From Pontederia crassipes (lineage: Eukaryota > Streptophyta > Magnoliopsida > Commelinales > Pontederiaceae), in the NCBI GenBank assembly GCA_030549335.1, contig CM060189.1, forward strand, positions 47,152,917 through 47,216,916: 64,000 bases of DNA, written 5' to 3'. The notes below the pieces were generated by a model, which did no database searches, had not been told where the DNA came from, and saw nothing but the letters and a program-made list of their open reading frames with translations. Positions 37,644-50,743 of the stretch are shown in pieces. The translations under genes were made by a program, and so were the position numbers. Position 1 is the stretch's first letter; the number at the start of each line of letters is the position of its first letter.

Positions 37644-38078
37644 AATAATCCACATGTGTTTAGCATCCCTTCAACACCTCTTCAGTGCAGAAGATGCTCT
37701 CGAGGTGCAACAATCTCATATATATATATATATATATATACTTTAATAATTGTGTCAAGCGATTTTACACACTCTTTTTTTATTTTGTCGATGTCTTTTT
37801 TATTAATAATTTAGAGGATCATTAATGATAACATAATAAAATTCAAATTATCAACAATAAATATATTTATCATTTTTAAAACTTTTCGAACTTCTGCACG
37901 TTATTATCTTTATGTATATACACACACACATATATATATATTCATTTTTAATAGTTTCTTATGATATAAAATTATTTTTTACTATCATCAATGATTATCT
38001 AAGCTATTAATAAAAAATATATGTAAAGTCGGTTAACACGTGTGTCACACGAAAAGTGCATGGCACACTCAATATTTC
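37644..38078. other. AT-rich spacer
   Basis: A (TA)n tract lies at about 37719-37740 and a short CA/TA repeat at about 37920-37940. No gene is supported. Confidence 0.5.
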
Positions 38079-38088
38079 ATATATATAT

Positions 38089-38698
38089 GATTAATGAAGG
38101 TGTAACACCTCTTAGGTGAAACTTGATGCGACGCCCTAATTTGGACCCTTCATTTTGCATCAACGGTTGTGATTATTTCATTTTCTTTCTCTCTCTCTAC
38201 TCTCTCGTGCTCTCTATCCCCTCTGATCGTTGTCGTCGCTGCCTCTCCTCCAATCATCGTCGTCATTGTCTCCTTCCCTCCTATCACCGTCGCCTTCGCC
38301 TCTTCCCCCCTCTGATCACCGCTGCCACAACCTCGCGGTGGCACGGATGGTCGTCAATCTCTCATATGTTGCTGCCATCTTCATCGATCTGTCGCATGTT
38401 GCCGCTGCCAATCGTCTCCCCTTCCTCCAATCATCTTCCCCCTCTCTCCCCTGCCCTCTCCTCCTCCTCTGCGTCCCCAATTTGTGTCGCCATCCACGAT
38501 CTGTCGCCCATTGCGCTGTCGTCCCCAATTTGTGCTACCATCATCCTCGATCAACGTCCACTACTGATTAGGGAAAGAGGAAGGTCTCTAATACCCTAAT
38601 GTGAGAAATGTGATCTAAACCATTTGTTGGATCCAATAGCTCAAATGCAGGTGTTACACAGTGTTTCACCCAAGGGGTGGTACACCTCCATTAATCCC
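38089..38698. mobile_element. TIR element of the (TA)n-associated family, member 2
   Basis: The left end GATTAATGAAGGTGTAACAC pairs with the inverted right end GGGATTAATGGAGGTGTACC; similarity is detectable for about 40 bp (CTTAGGTGAAACTTGATG against CTTGGGTGAAACACTGTG). ATATATATATGA stands on both sides (38079-38090 and 38699-38710), either a target duplication or the split halves of one (TA)n tract. The core is a GC-rich simple-sequence region (repeats of CTCCTCCAATCATCGTCGTC type) with no recognisable protein. Confidence 0.75.
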
Positions 38699-38710
38699 AT
38701 ATATATATGA

Positions 38711-40200
38711 TTTAATGGGTTCTTATCTTGGATGTCGTTTGATTAGAATTGATGATAGATACACGAACGAGTGATTTATACGATTTTGAAGGCGTAACAA
38801 GCATCTAATTCAACTGGCATCTCACTCACCCCTTTAGTTCAACAGCTTTATCCTATTAAATCTCGCAATTCGTCTCACCCACCCACCTACATATGCTGCC
38901 ATAGTGATGCATGCTCATTTCTACATATTATTTTGCACTTTAATAAGTTAAATTTAAATAAAGCATGCACCAACTTTTTAATATTTTTAGTGATAATTTT
39001 GTTTTCTTTTAAATTATATGATATTCATCGAATTTGCTTCTCAGGAGAATAAAATGGCCCACATCCTCAGACACGGGCTGTGTTTATCCAAGCCGCGTCA
39101 ATGATAAAATAGAGCGTGGGTACCCCACTACACGCTGAAGTGCCAGATCAAAATGATACGCGTTAATAACATGAAGATATGGGGCTACAAACACCATGAT
39201 TTCAGAAGCCAACACAAGTAGTGTCATTAAGTTGAGGAAAAAACGTCCAATTCTCAAATCAAAAGGAGTCTTGTTGTGACTACTTTGCTTAGAGTCACAT
39301 TTGGTGTTTGAGAGTTCTAGTTTCTTGTTCATCTTTTGTACTCTAATGTTTTTTATTATGATGTTTAATTCTCCGACTATGGAGTAGTATTCTTAGTTGG
39401 TTTTGCTTTATTAAACTCTACTGTTAGTTTGAATAAAATATCTTTTCTCTTATCTGAATATGAATGTTGTGATTTTCTTAAGAATTTAATTATTTTCAAC
39501 ATCTCATATCTTTCCCCTATCTACTTAGTGAGATTTAGAGAGGTATGGACTTACAATGAGAGACCAAAGTTAGGGTTACTCGAATTTGAATTAAATGAAC
39601 TCACATGTCTTTTTTTAGGTCGACATTACTGGATGAAATTTCAATGAGTTAGGTTTACTATCAATAACCGGAAGGTCGTTCGAGCTTTTTCTGATTCGAC
39701 ATTAGAAGTATATTGATTGTTCTCGCATTTTATTGACATGATTTATCACTACTTTAGCTATTATTGACAGATTCGATAGAAAAGAAGGAATTACATTGCA
39801 TTTTATTAATAAATATTTAGAGAATGATTTGGTTAAACCTTCTTCAAATATTTAATTGATAAAACAGATAGGACATCTAATTAGAGTCCTAAATCATATT
39901 TCAAGTATTTCCATCAAATATGATTTTATTACTCATTTCAAATAATAATGAAAGAATACTTAGTAAACCTAATTGTTATCCTATTTGATATTTTTACACC
40001 TTCTCCTGTTGGATTTGTTTCTTAACTTCTTTGTCAATTTAATTTTTACGAATCATTTATCTTAAAAATTCTCATCTAGAAAGAATAAGAGAAAAAAGTC
40101 CTCGTGTGATCGACATCTTTTCACTCTTTTACTACTTGTGTGATCAGTACACTTTCCATCTTTTCTAATCTATAGAAAAATTGCATAAGATAGTTGTCTT
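38711..40200. other. Spacer, possibly decayed retroelement related to PMK intron 2
   Basis: No open frame with family resemblance. The part from about 39050 to 39900 has faint similarity in order and wording to about 2850-3760 (an ACGGGCYGTGTTWATC motif, then TTTGAATAAAAT, then ATGAATRWTGTG). I read this as two relics of one repeat family. Weak evidence. Confidence 0.3.
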
Positions 40201-40213
40201 CGCACAAGAAAAT

Positions 40214-40440
40214 CATCGTTCGACCTTGTTGCATCTCCGCCCTCTTTACTAACTGTCGTCGCCGCCTCCCTCTTTGACCTCACCTTTGATCTATCTCCAC
40301 CCAAGGATGTCACCATCCGACCTTGTCTCTTCTCGAGCTCACACTGTCTCCGTCCCTCTTTGCTAGTTGTCGTCGCCTCCCTTTGCAACCTCACCTTTGA
40401 GTCATCTTCGTCCAAGGAAGTTGCCATTGTTCGAGCTTGT
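40214..40440. repeat. Tandem repeat, two units of about 115 bp
   Basis: Two diverged units, each running from CGACCTTGT through GTCGTCGCC, CCTCACCTTTGA and CCAAGGA. The following 60 bp carry a further GCTCAAGCTCGTC duplication. The open frames here arise from the repeat and are not called. Confidence 0.6.
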
Positions 40441-41408
40441 CTTTGCCTGCCATTGCTCAAGCTCGTCACTGACTTTGCCTTCATTGCTCAAGCTCGTCCT
40501 TGACGTCAGGAGGGTCAAAGATGATGGTTGTAGTGCTGATGGTCAGCAATGGCGAGGAGATCGAATCGGCGATGGTGAGATCCGGAGGGTGGGAATGATT
40601 GCATGCAGAGAAAATTGAGCATAGGGCACAATAAGCCGTAAAGACAAACTGACCAAATGGGTTATGCCTTTAGAATTATTTGAACTGCATGCTTTTGTTT
40701 CCACCGTCGATTCTGATCAGATGACACCTAAGATGAGGAGGAGCCTCCTACCTATAAGAGGCCCATTAAATACATATATGTGTATGTGTAAGTTAAATTA
40801 GTGTGCAATCGCAAACTATAATTGTGCCATGAGGCATTTTTTTGTGACACAACACGCAAAGTCTCACAACGCCAATGTCGCTCAACCTAAGCTTATGGTC
40901 TCTCAGAGCCATTCAAGGACTACATGCAGCCACTCCGCATTGCAATATTATAAGGTCATCCTTTTGAATGGTCAAGTTACCCTTAGAGTCTTAGTCTTTA
41001 ACATTTTCACTTTTATATTTAGACTTAGCAAAATGTTGGACAATGGCGATATTGTAATATTATGGATAGGTAAAATTGTACCCAAAGATTATTTTTCACA
41101 CCACATGTCATTGACCCAAGTAGCGTACCTACAATGTATTAAGAGAAAGTAGCTAGTTCTCCCTCGAAGCTTTTATGATCAAGCATTATATTCTCAAAAA
41201 ATATTCAAACATGCCTTAAATTTAACATCGAGCCGCAAGTATAGTGTGACAATGCACATAAAAAAGCGTCTCATTCAAACATTTTCTCAAGACCAACACC
41301 AAATGTAAATGTCTCTTTATGGTACGGAACAACAGTCACAAGCACCTTGTTGTGCCACCAGCCTAGCCTGCCGCGTTAAGATGACTCCTGCAAATGGGGC
41401 CAAAGCCA

Positions 41409-42020
41409 TGTTGTAAAACCTGGCTCGATCTGGCTGGTCGGACCGGTTGGATCGGTGTCCGGCCATAAAAATGGTCCGCGGTCACCTCAAACTCACCCTT
41501 GAGATTGACCTACTTTGACCCGTCAAACGCGGTCAAAATTCGAGTTCAACCGGCCGACCCAACGGATTTGAGTGACCCGGTCGGGTCAAGATAAAAAATA
41601 AGTTTGAAAAAAATTAGGACACATTACTTTTATATATATATATATGTTTAAAATTCATGATCTAACTTTTCTTGATTTTACATAATATATCATCGATATT
41701 TCTTTAACTTATAATTATGAAGATTTTATCATCTTTTAGATAATAGTTATTTAATTGATAATTACTTTATTATATTATTTGACTTATTATACCATTTTAT
41801 TTTACTTTATTGTGTTTTGATTTATTTATTATGCATCTTACAAAGATATTAAGAATATGAAAGAAATTTATTTAACATATTTTAGTTTTTATGAACTTAT
41901 ATTATTCAATCCGATCAATCGATTTAATCCGGTCCGACCTTTCGGTTCGACCCGGTCCAACCGATTGAACCTGACCCGACCATCAATCTGGGTCGATGGC
42001 CGGGTTGGATTTTACAACAT
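41409..42020. mobile_element. TIR element with TGTTGTAAAA ends
   Basis: Inverted ends: left TGTTGTAAAACCTGGC, right (inverted) ATGTTGTAAAATCCAACC. Subterminal sequence on both sides is rich in GACCGG and GGTCGGGTC motifs, and the middle is AT-rich. About 610 bp, no protein. The flanks give no convincing target duplication. Probably a hAT- or Mutator-type MITE. Confidence 0.65.
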
Positions 42021-42785
42021 TGAGGCAAATTATCGATCTATTGCAAACACTCTATCGCAAGTTGTCAGCCCAACTTTCCTCGTCAAGTATCCTCTCACAA
42101 GTGGCGTAATGTCATCTATCGAGAACTAGAATGAGCCTGGTACACAGTAGCACAAACCGACGCTTCAACTCAAATGACCAATTTGGAAAATTGTCTAAGT
42201 GTCGAGCATTTAGCGAACCCTTGGCATGCTGCTGCCAAGTGTTCCATTGCCAACCGAAGAGAGGCATGCCTTTTCGCTCGAGCAACGCCTCAAATAATCA
42301 AAGCGACCCCAAGATCAACATCCAAAGATAAAAAAACACATTGTTGATGTTCTCCTTTTGAATGGAGATGGAGGTAAAGTTGAAAACTCTCACCACAAGT
42401 TCTCCAACACCAATTCACTTGCCATTAAGTGGAGCATCTTCATGAGCATCCCGTGATTCAATGAAGACTCGATATTCTTTCACGAGATTCAATCATGCGT
42501 TGGACAAGTATGCCAAGGGTGCATTCAGGACCATCACTAGAGGATCGAGTCACATCCACAACGAACATTGGAAGACTCTTATTTCCCCAATAGCAACTTG
42601 AAGCAGACAAGTTCCAAGATGTCCAATCAAAGAACCCTATTTTGCCTCAAATCGTCGAAATTCCCAATTACCATCAAGGGTGAGGTGGTCTTATGCTATG
42701 ATTCAACGGATGGATGGCCCTATATCACATCCATCTGCAACATAAAGAACCAAGTCAATTTATGTTTGTCAAATTACAAGACTCT
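42021..42785. other. Unrecognised stretch inside the 40.8-44.0 kb repeat
   Basis: Moderate GC, with short frames (42131-42331, 42568-42822) that match nothing I know. Possibly internal sequence of the surrounding old element. Confidence 0.3.
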
Positions 42786-43357
42786 TAGGGGTGAGCAACA
42801 GTTGGCTCGATTAATTAACTGACCGGATAATTTGATTAATTAACCGAATCGACCAAAAAAATTTAACCATTGTCCGGACCTAAAATGATTAACCAATTTC
42901 GGTTAATCGAAAAAATCGGGTCGGCTCGATGAATTCACCATTTTAATCGAAAATAAAAATATCACTATAAAATTTACAAACATTGAAAATATATTAAAGT
43001 AAAATTAAATATTCATTCAAAATAAAGGATAAATATTAAACTTTAATGTGGTAATAAGATACCAATTATTAAATCATTAGGATACAAATGAAATTAGACA
43101 AAAAAAAATTCATATGCATATAATAAGTTTTTTACAAATAAATAATACAAAAAAGATAAAAAAATAACTATCGGTTAATTCTGTTTTAACCAAAATTTCG
43201 GTTAGTTGTCCATAACCGTCCGATTGGATTTGGTTAAGGATTCTTTTATCTGTTAACCGAACCAAAATTGAAAAAGATAATTCGGTTTGGTTAATCGGTT
43301 AAAAATTCAGACGGTTAGCCACGGTTAACGGTGAAATGATTAATCGAGCTCAGCCTC
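42786..43357. mobile_element. hAT-type MITE, decayed
   Basis: It starts TAGGGGTGAGCA, a common hAT-MITE terminus, and ends in an inverted GCTCAGCCTCA. Subterminal GGTTAATCG and TTAACCGAA motifs are repeated in both orientations, so it could fold on itself. The core is AT-rich. No exact 8-bp duplication remains. Confidence 0.6.
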
Positions 43358-46300
43358 ATCGCGCTCTTGTCACGATCCTAAAGCAACTCCTTGTTCAACT
43401 ATTTATGAAGTCATCCAAGAATAGTTCCTCCCCAACAAGCCAAATCAATTGAGTCGACATTGCGCAAGTCCAGAGGAATTGAACCCAATAAAAATTTGAT
43501 CGATGGATAGTTTCTTGTTGGAGTCATACTGCTCAGATTGCGGATTCTGTTGGCGCTGCACAAGTGATGACCTCATATTAAATGAAGAATCAGTAAGCGA
43601 AGTAAGCCTGAGGAAGGAATCCTCAACGAGTTCCAAAATGAAATGGACATTGTTGGTGTTGTGTGATGCTGATGAAGTAGAAGTCAAGATAAAGAAGGCG
43701 GACTCCAATTGGACAAACAAAGTCAAGACCGAAGATGAAAGCTTCGAACAAGCCCATACAACGATGTTGGAGGCATCATCGACTTTGATGGAGGAGAATG
43801 TCACAAAGCATTTTCTCGTGACACGATGAGCAAAGTCTCACGGGATCAATGCCACTCAACTTAAGCTTGCAATCACTCAAAGTCATCCAATGACTATATG
43901 TAGTCACCCCGCACTACGTAATCTTGTGGCATACCATGTTATCCGCCCTTGTGGCACAATCTTGTAAGGCAGTCTTATGAATGACCAAGTTACCTGATGC
44001 ATGCGATATACAACATATTCTAATTTATTATTTTAGTTGATTCTTTTGTAATTTGTTTGATACATCGTTTAGGCCATGTTTAGCCATAATTTTGGATTTA
44101 TTGGTTTTAGCTACTAATTATTTGAATATTATAATATATGGATGGATTAACTTAATTTTTAATTATTTTGCAGAAATTATACATTAGAGGCTTGAGCTAC
44201 ATCATTACATAGCGCCAATGATGAAAATTTACAGCGCTCACTTTATTGCCATTAACAAAATATAAGGCACAAATGTCAGATCAAAGTCATTTCTTCCTTC
44301 ATCACATGGCGCTAAATTCATGTGTGATTTTCTAAGACAAGCAGTGAATTGGAAAACGACAAGTTGATAAGATGATACTCAAGGAGCAATTAATCCAAGG
44401 CGTGACAAGGTGTTAAACTCAATTCCATTCATCATAGCCATAAAACTATAAGGAGTGAAATTCATCAAGGTGGATTATGTGCGAATTACATCAAATGAAA
44501 GATGACTCACATAAAGTGTGTATATGATAAAGAGACGAGCAGGAAACTAACGTGTTATGTGCAGAGAGATATGTAAAAGACGTTCGTTTATCCTCTACAC
44601 AAGCGAATTCTCCTAAGAACAAAAAATGTCGAATTAAGTTTTAAAATTTATAATTTCTCAACACAATTACGATAAGAACCATAAATATACGACATGACAA
44701 TCTAATATTTGAGGGTCAATCCATAGGGATAAAGTTGAAAACTTCACACTTGATTCAAACCATTTAAAATGAAAAGTTTAAGTCTATAGGTGGTGTTTCA
44801 AGTGAGAAAGTGAAATGCTACAAATTAGAAATCACAATAAATAAAACTAGTATAATTTTTATGAATTTTTAATGCAAAAGTAGACAAGGATCAATGTAAA
44901 TAAACACGGGCTGAGGGAATGTTTTCACTTAGGATTTATATTTTCTGAACTTCAGTTTAGAGTAAAGAAGGTTGACTGTCCTTCAACATGCACATTAGGA
45001 TAACATTGTGATAAGAATTACTTAACTTGTTCGCGGAACTCTCGTGTTCACATATTGTTTAGTTCACACATGTTAATGGGTTCGTGTATTCGGTTCAAGC
45101 AACACTCTCTTGTGCATTAAACGAATAGACGAATCAAATCTCCTCTACGAGGATTGAGCTTGGTTCCGCACTATCTCGGCCTGCTAGGTCCTCTAAGAGA
45201 TAACTGAAAGCTCAAGACAACCTCTCGGCCTGAATTGAGCTCCTGCGTATGAAGATAATCCTCTCGAGCGAGGACAATTGAGCACCACACGAAACGAATA
45301 AGTTCGGGCGATTAAGGTCCAATTTAGAAATGAAGACTATGACTTCAGTGAGCTCTCTAAAGATGACTTTGCGAATGTGTGCCCTCTCAGATTTAAAACT
45401 TGTTAAAATTTTGTATGCTAAATACTAAATGTTATAATTGTTTAGTTTGATAGACCTGTATTCTTTTATGTATAACTTTTTTATATAATTATTCAAATAA
45501 GATAATATTTGATTCTACGAAAAGATAAGAGAATTGAAACTTTTTATATTTGTGATCTTAGATAAATTATAATGGGAACATAACAAAATATTACTTAAAA
45601 TTTAAGTGCATAATAAATACATTCTTAATTAAACTTTTTTGATATCATAATTTAATAAAATTTGATAATCCTAGACTCGGTTTTATATCATCAAAATAAA
45701 ATTAAGTGATTCATAAAGTATATGTTCCAACAATGCCCACACTTTGAATTCTCGATTTCAAAATCATTGGAATTTCTTGATAAATTTCAACAACAACTCA
45801 AAGGTATTTTCAATATGGTCGCTCAATTTTATTTTGCAACAACACAATCATCGAACTTCACAAACATTTTAGTAGCGATCATTGTGATCGCTATTGCATG
45901 TTTACCGATAGATCATTTGACGTTGATGCGTATGTGGCACAATGTCAATATTTTCTCTCTCCTCTATATCATATTTTAAAATATAAAAAAATTCAGATCA
46001 ACATTTTTCAAGATTTTCAAATATGGTCATTCAATTTTTTTAAATTTTTTTAGATATGATCATTCAATTTTTCAAAAAGTTTAGCCACTATCATTATTAA
46101 AAATGAAAATAGTAGTAAAAATAGAATAAAATAATAATAAATAAAAAAGGATAGTACGTAAAGGGACTACTGCTATTCACCTCCTTCTAGTGTCAGCAAG
46201 AGATGATTACAAAAGAATAAAATGATTACAAAAGTTAGAATCTTCCTTGAACACTTTTTTATTTTTATTTTTATTATTTTAATTACTACTTTTTTAAAAG

Positions 46301-47618
46301 TTAAATAAGAGATTGGAGCCTGATAAAAGAGCAATCGCACACCATTTTTATTATTTATAATTTTTATTGTTATTTTCTACCTCTTTTTTATTACTTTATT
46401 TTTTAAATGATGATTCTAACTAAAATGGTTTAAAAGTTGAATGATTTGAAAATTTTAAAAAGTTAAATAATAATGCAAAATTAAATTTTATTGTTTCTCT
46501 TGCATATACTCACTAGATTAAGTATATTATTGACCTAAATGATCGTGCTATAGTTGAATGGAAGATAATGAAGTAATTAATATATTTTAATGAAGTTAAA
46601 TATGTAATTAAAATATTTATTTTGATATAATTTGTTCAAAAAGTTAAACTTTAGAATTTTTAAAATATTAAACATGACCGATTTAATACTATATATTTGT
46701 AAACTATTATTATTTTATATTAAGGCTACGTCTTGAAAAATTTGAGACCATATAGATTGATATTTTTTCTCATAAAAGAATTACAATGATTTTTTATTCT
46801 TTGAACACCCAAAATATATAGGCCATTTTTTAAGTGTAAACTACTATAGATTTCCATAGAATAATAAGTAGTGTGATATTATAGAGACAAAACAATGTTT
46901 ATTGTGAAATGCTAAAATTTAATGCAATATGCATTCAAGACACTTATAAATGAATAATGGAATTTAACATTTTAAAAAGAGTAGAGAATAAATTGAAAAT
47001 AAAAAATGTGGAAAATTATAAATTAAGCAAAAGGAAAAATAATAAAAATGTAAGGAACTGTACAAGACTCAAAATAACAAAAACACAAGATACAAGAATA
47101 ATTTCTGTTGCACCTATTTTGTTCCCCAATCTTTTTAATTAGTCGATCTTATAATAAGATAATTCTCCTCTCCTATCCCTTCCCTTCTCTCGTGAGAGAA
47201 AGGAAAAGCGTAGGAGAGGGGACGGCCTCATTGGAAAAATGGATGAGAGATTTGTTTTCTTAATTTTTACTTTAAAATATCTCAACGTTTAAATTACTTA
47301 TTATTAAATAATAATATTTAAAATATTTATAAATTAAATAATTATTTGACGAGTTTGTGATTATCATTATATTTAAAATATTTTTAAATATTTGGTCAAT
47401 TTCAACAATCAAATGTTATTAAATATTTCTAAAACTTGAAGGATATAGCAATAATCGAAGAGCACTATTGTTGTTATTTCAAAAAATATTTTTACTATAC
47501 GAGTATTGGACATTTTTGCCAAGTAACAATAATGTTTTTTAAGTGACAATAGTGATTTTTTAATTAAAAATGTAATAGTAAATTTATCTTAGGATTATAT
47601 TTTGATTGACATAACTAG
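43358..47618. other. Long spacer without a supported gene
   Basis: 43358-44000 belongs to the direct-repeat system above. 44000-45420 is of mixed composition and might be LTR-like, with no proof. From 45420 it is strongly AT-rich. Around 46000-46480 phrases such as ATATGGTCATTCAATTTTT occur with partial inverted copies. A short hairpin-like CTCCTCTCC/GGAGAGGGG pair lies near 47165-47222. No domain, tRNA or rRNA was recognised. Confidence 0.4.
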
Positions 47619-47633
47619 AATATATATATATAT

Positions 47634-47792
47634 GGATTTAATGGAGGTGTAAATCTACATTGTGTAAAACAATCATTTTAGGTAAGTGGTTAATTTTTAC
47701 AAATAAAATGTAAATATCAAAAATAAAAAAGCGGCCAACTTGTACTTACAACTTATCTAAAAAAGTTGATTTACACATATACCAACATTGAT

Positions 47793-47794
<2 letters not shown>
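47634..47794. mobile_element. TIR element of the (TA)n-associated family, member 3 (161 bp)
   Basis: The left end GGATTTAATGGAGGTGTAAA shares the family terminus with the elements at 36815 and 38089. The inverted right arm (GGATCAATGTTGGTATATG, TGTAAATCAAC, TAGATAAGTTGTAAG) pairs with the left arm. It sits inside one (TA)n microsatellite: (TA)n to the left (47619-47633) and a 42-bp (AT)n run to the right (47795-47836). Confidence 0.72.

Positions 47795-47836
<42 letters not shown>
47795..47836. repeat. (AT)n microsatellite
   Basis: About 20 units of AT directly at the right end of the inverted-repeat element. Confidence 0.95.
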
Positions 47837-47837
<1 letters not shown>

Positions 47838-47839
47838 CA

Positions 47840-50613
47840 ACCGTGTCATAAATTAAATATATAAAATGATAATATTATAATTATATAATCATGTATATTC
47901 GAACGTTAGTTATTAGAAAATATTTATCTATATCTATATAGATATTGAAAGTTCCACATGTCGAACTCTCATAAATTGAATGTATAAAAGAATAATATTT
48001 TAATTATATAATCATGAAAATTCAAAAGTTAGTTATTAAAAATATATAATTTTATTTATTTATATTTTAAATTATATATTTGTAACTATAAATAGAGGGA
48101 CTTTCAGTTTCATTTGCATACTTGATGTCTTCTCTTGAAGGAAAAAATTTGTGCGGACCTACAAATATAAGTCTGTGCATGATAAAAAAATATTTATATA
48201 TAATTTCTCTCATATAATAAAAATATTAAATGTTATATGGAGCTTTTAATTTACATTTGTATACTCGACGCGTATGTGAGAACTCACAAATATAAGTTTG
48301 TGCACAATAAAAAAAATATTCTTATATAATTTCTCTTTGTCTAATAAAAATTTAATATTATATTTTTTATATAAGGAAAGAAAAAGTTTATAAAGTTTGA
48401 GTTATAGATATGCATTTCATACTATAATGATGATATCTATTGATGATTAATATAAGTATCATTAAAATTTTCAATATATAAGATATAGATAAGTAGCTAT
48501 GTCTGCAGATATATTTCTACATCTTATATATACAAAAAAAATAAGCGGATATGTATCTACATCTTATACATCTCCTTATCTATATATATATGAAAGATTT
48601 TTTCTATAGCCAATGATATATGAAATAAATCATATATTTTGTATTAATAATATTTATTCTCATATATTATTTATACTAATAATTATGAATTGTATATATA
48701 TTTTTTTATTGTTATCAGGTTGTTATGCTATGAAGGCGATAGAAGATTTACATATATCAATCATTTTAGAATATCAAACAACTAAGATTTGTAATCATGA
48801 TCGGATAGTTGTTATAAACAATATAGGATACATAATTAGTTAATAATAAAATAATCAACTAAACTTAATCATTTTGTTAGTATAATTAATATGTGAAATA
48901 ATTTATATATTTTTGTGTTAATAATATTTATAATCCTATATTATTTCTATTAATAATTTTTAGTCGTATATAATTATTTTTTATTGTTGTGAGGTTGGTG
49001 TTCTATAAAGTAGATAGAAGATTTACGTACATCAATTATTTTATAATATCAAACAACTAAGATTTGTGATTATTTTGTTATTATTGAATAATTTGTTATA
49101 AACTAATATAGGATACATAATATGCTAATAATAAAATAATTAGCTAGACTTAATCATTATTTTAATATTATTAATAGTTTTTAAATTTATTATTATATGT
49201 ATATCCATATGTCATAGTTCATTATAAACAAATGCATGATACATAATCAACTAATAACAAAAAAATCAACCAAAATTAATCATTTTGTTATTTTTATTTT
49301 ATCAAGATAGAAGATTTATGCATATCAATCATTTTAGAATATCAAACAAAATAATCATTTTATTATTATTGTATAGTTAGTTACAAATCAATATAAGATA
49401 CTTAATCACCTATAATAAAAGTTAGTTATTATTTAAATTATTATTTAATTATATTACTTATGATAAAATTTTATATTGTAAATAAGATATAGTATAATAT
49501 CTATAAAAGTTTATTATTGAGTGGTTTCTAATTTAATTATTATTTCTTATATATTATCTACATTAATTATAAATATCGTGATGTATATGATGCTATGGTG
49601 CATATTGCAAAAACAAGTTATACATTCTATTATGTTTGCATGTTTTCTCTCAAGAATAAGAGATATTTTTTTTATAAATTATATATACAATTTGTGTATT
49701 GTACACTGTGTACAAATAGAGGGGCTCTCAATTTTTATTTACATATTCGACTCCCTCTTTAAAAGCAAAGAGTACGTGTGGGCATACGAATATACATATG
49801 TGCGTGATAAAAAAATATTTTATTATAATATCATCATGATATTCAAAAGTTCATTACGAAATATATATATTTTTATTCATATTTTTAAATTCAATATTTG
49901 TAACTATGAATAGATGATGTATCTAAAATAATAGTATACTTGATGTCCTTTATGATATAGAATAATCATGTGCAGATCTCTAAGTGTATGTCTCTATATG
50001 TTAACAAAATATTTAAATAATTTTAACAGTTATTTTAGTATGATATATAATAATTTAATTTATTTATATTATATATCTTTACATACATATAGCATGTCAA
50101 ATATGACATTTTTATATTGTCACATAGAAAATGAAATAGATAAAATAATAAATAATAGACATTGTTAAAAATACTAAAATAAATAGTATTTACTTAATTC
50201 TAAGACATGATATTATTTTAAAAAATATAGATATCAATTGTTATTTATACCTATATTATATCGAAATTAAGAAGATATATAATTTGAAAGGAGAAGTCAC
50301 GGTGTTTTTATATTGTCATATGTAAATTAACATCGATAAAATAAAAAATTTTAAATATAGATGTTAACAAAGTAACAAAGTTAAGGGGGAAAGATAGAGT
50401 AAAACATAATTAAAAATGAAAGAGAATGTAATAGATTTAAAAAATAATTCTAAATAAATTTAATTTAATATAACATATTTACATATATAAGTTTCTAAGG
50501 TGAGAAAATAATTATATAATCTATAAAATTTTTATCAAAATAAAATTTTTATTTTATAATCAAAATTTGTGTCTAATTCTGTGTCCTCCGCATTGCGTGG
50601 GTCATTATATTAG
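47840..50613. repeat. AT-rich, internally duplicated tract
   Basis: Several repeat layers are visible. (a) A block around ATAAATAGAGGGACTTTCA, ACTTGATGTC and GTGCATGATAAAAAAATATT recurs in altered form near 48090-48200, 48240-48330, 49710-49820 and 49900-49990. (b) A unit of about 276 bp is in tandem from about 48616 (TATGAAATAAATCATATATT), again from about 48891, with a partial third copy from about 49210; each carries TAGAAGATTTA and ATATCAAACAA. The end at about 50586-50613 (TCCGCATTGCGTGGG then TTAG before T) looks like a decayed Helitron 3' end. No gene is supported. Confidence 0.5.
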
Positions 50614-50743
50614 TATATATATATAAGGTAAACGGTGAAAGCCACATGGCATCTCCACAAATTTTTGAAAAAAAATAATTGAATAATAATAATAATATAG
50701 TTAAAAAATAGAATTTAATCAAACATTAATAATCTAAATTATA

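Larger units (their letters stand above)
40845..44000. repeat. Pair of diverged direct repeats 3 kb apart with MITEs between
   Basis: A block of about 140 bp at about 40845-40990 (GCAAAGTCTCACAACGCCAA, CTCAACCTAAGCTTATGGTC, GAATGGTCAAGTTACC) recurs in the same orientation at about 43815-43995 (GCAAAGTCTCACGGGATCAA, CTCAACTTAAGCTTGCAATC, GAATGACCAAGTTACC). Such spacing would suit the ends or internal repeats of an old transposable element later invaded by the MITEs at 41409 and 42786. No polyprotein fragment is visible between them, so the class is open. Confidence 0.5.

Noticed and set aside
38123-38599. 158-codon Ser/Pro/Arg frame
   Set aside because: Simple-sequence core of the TIR element at 38089-38698; no domain.
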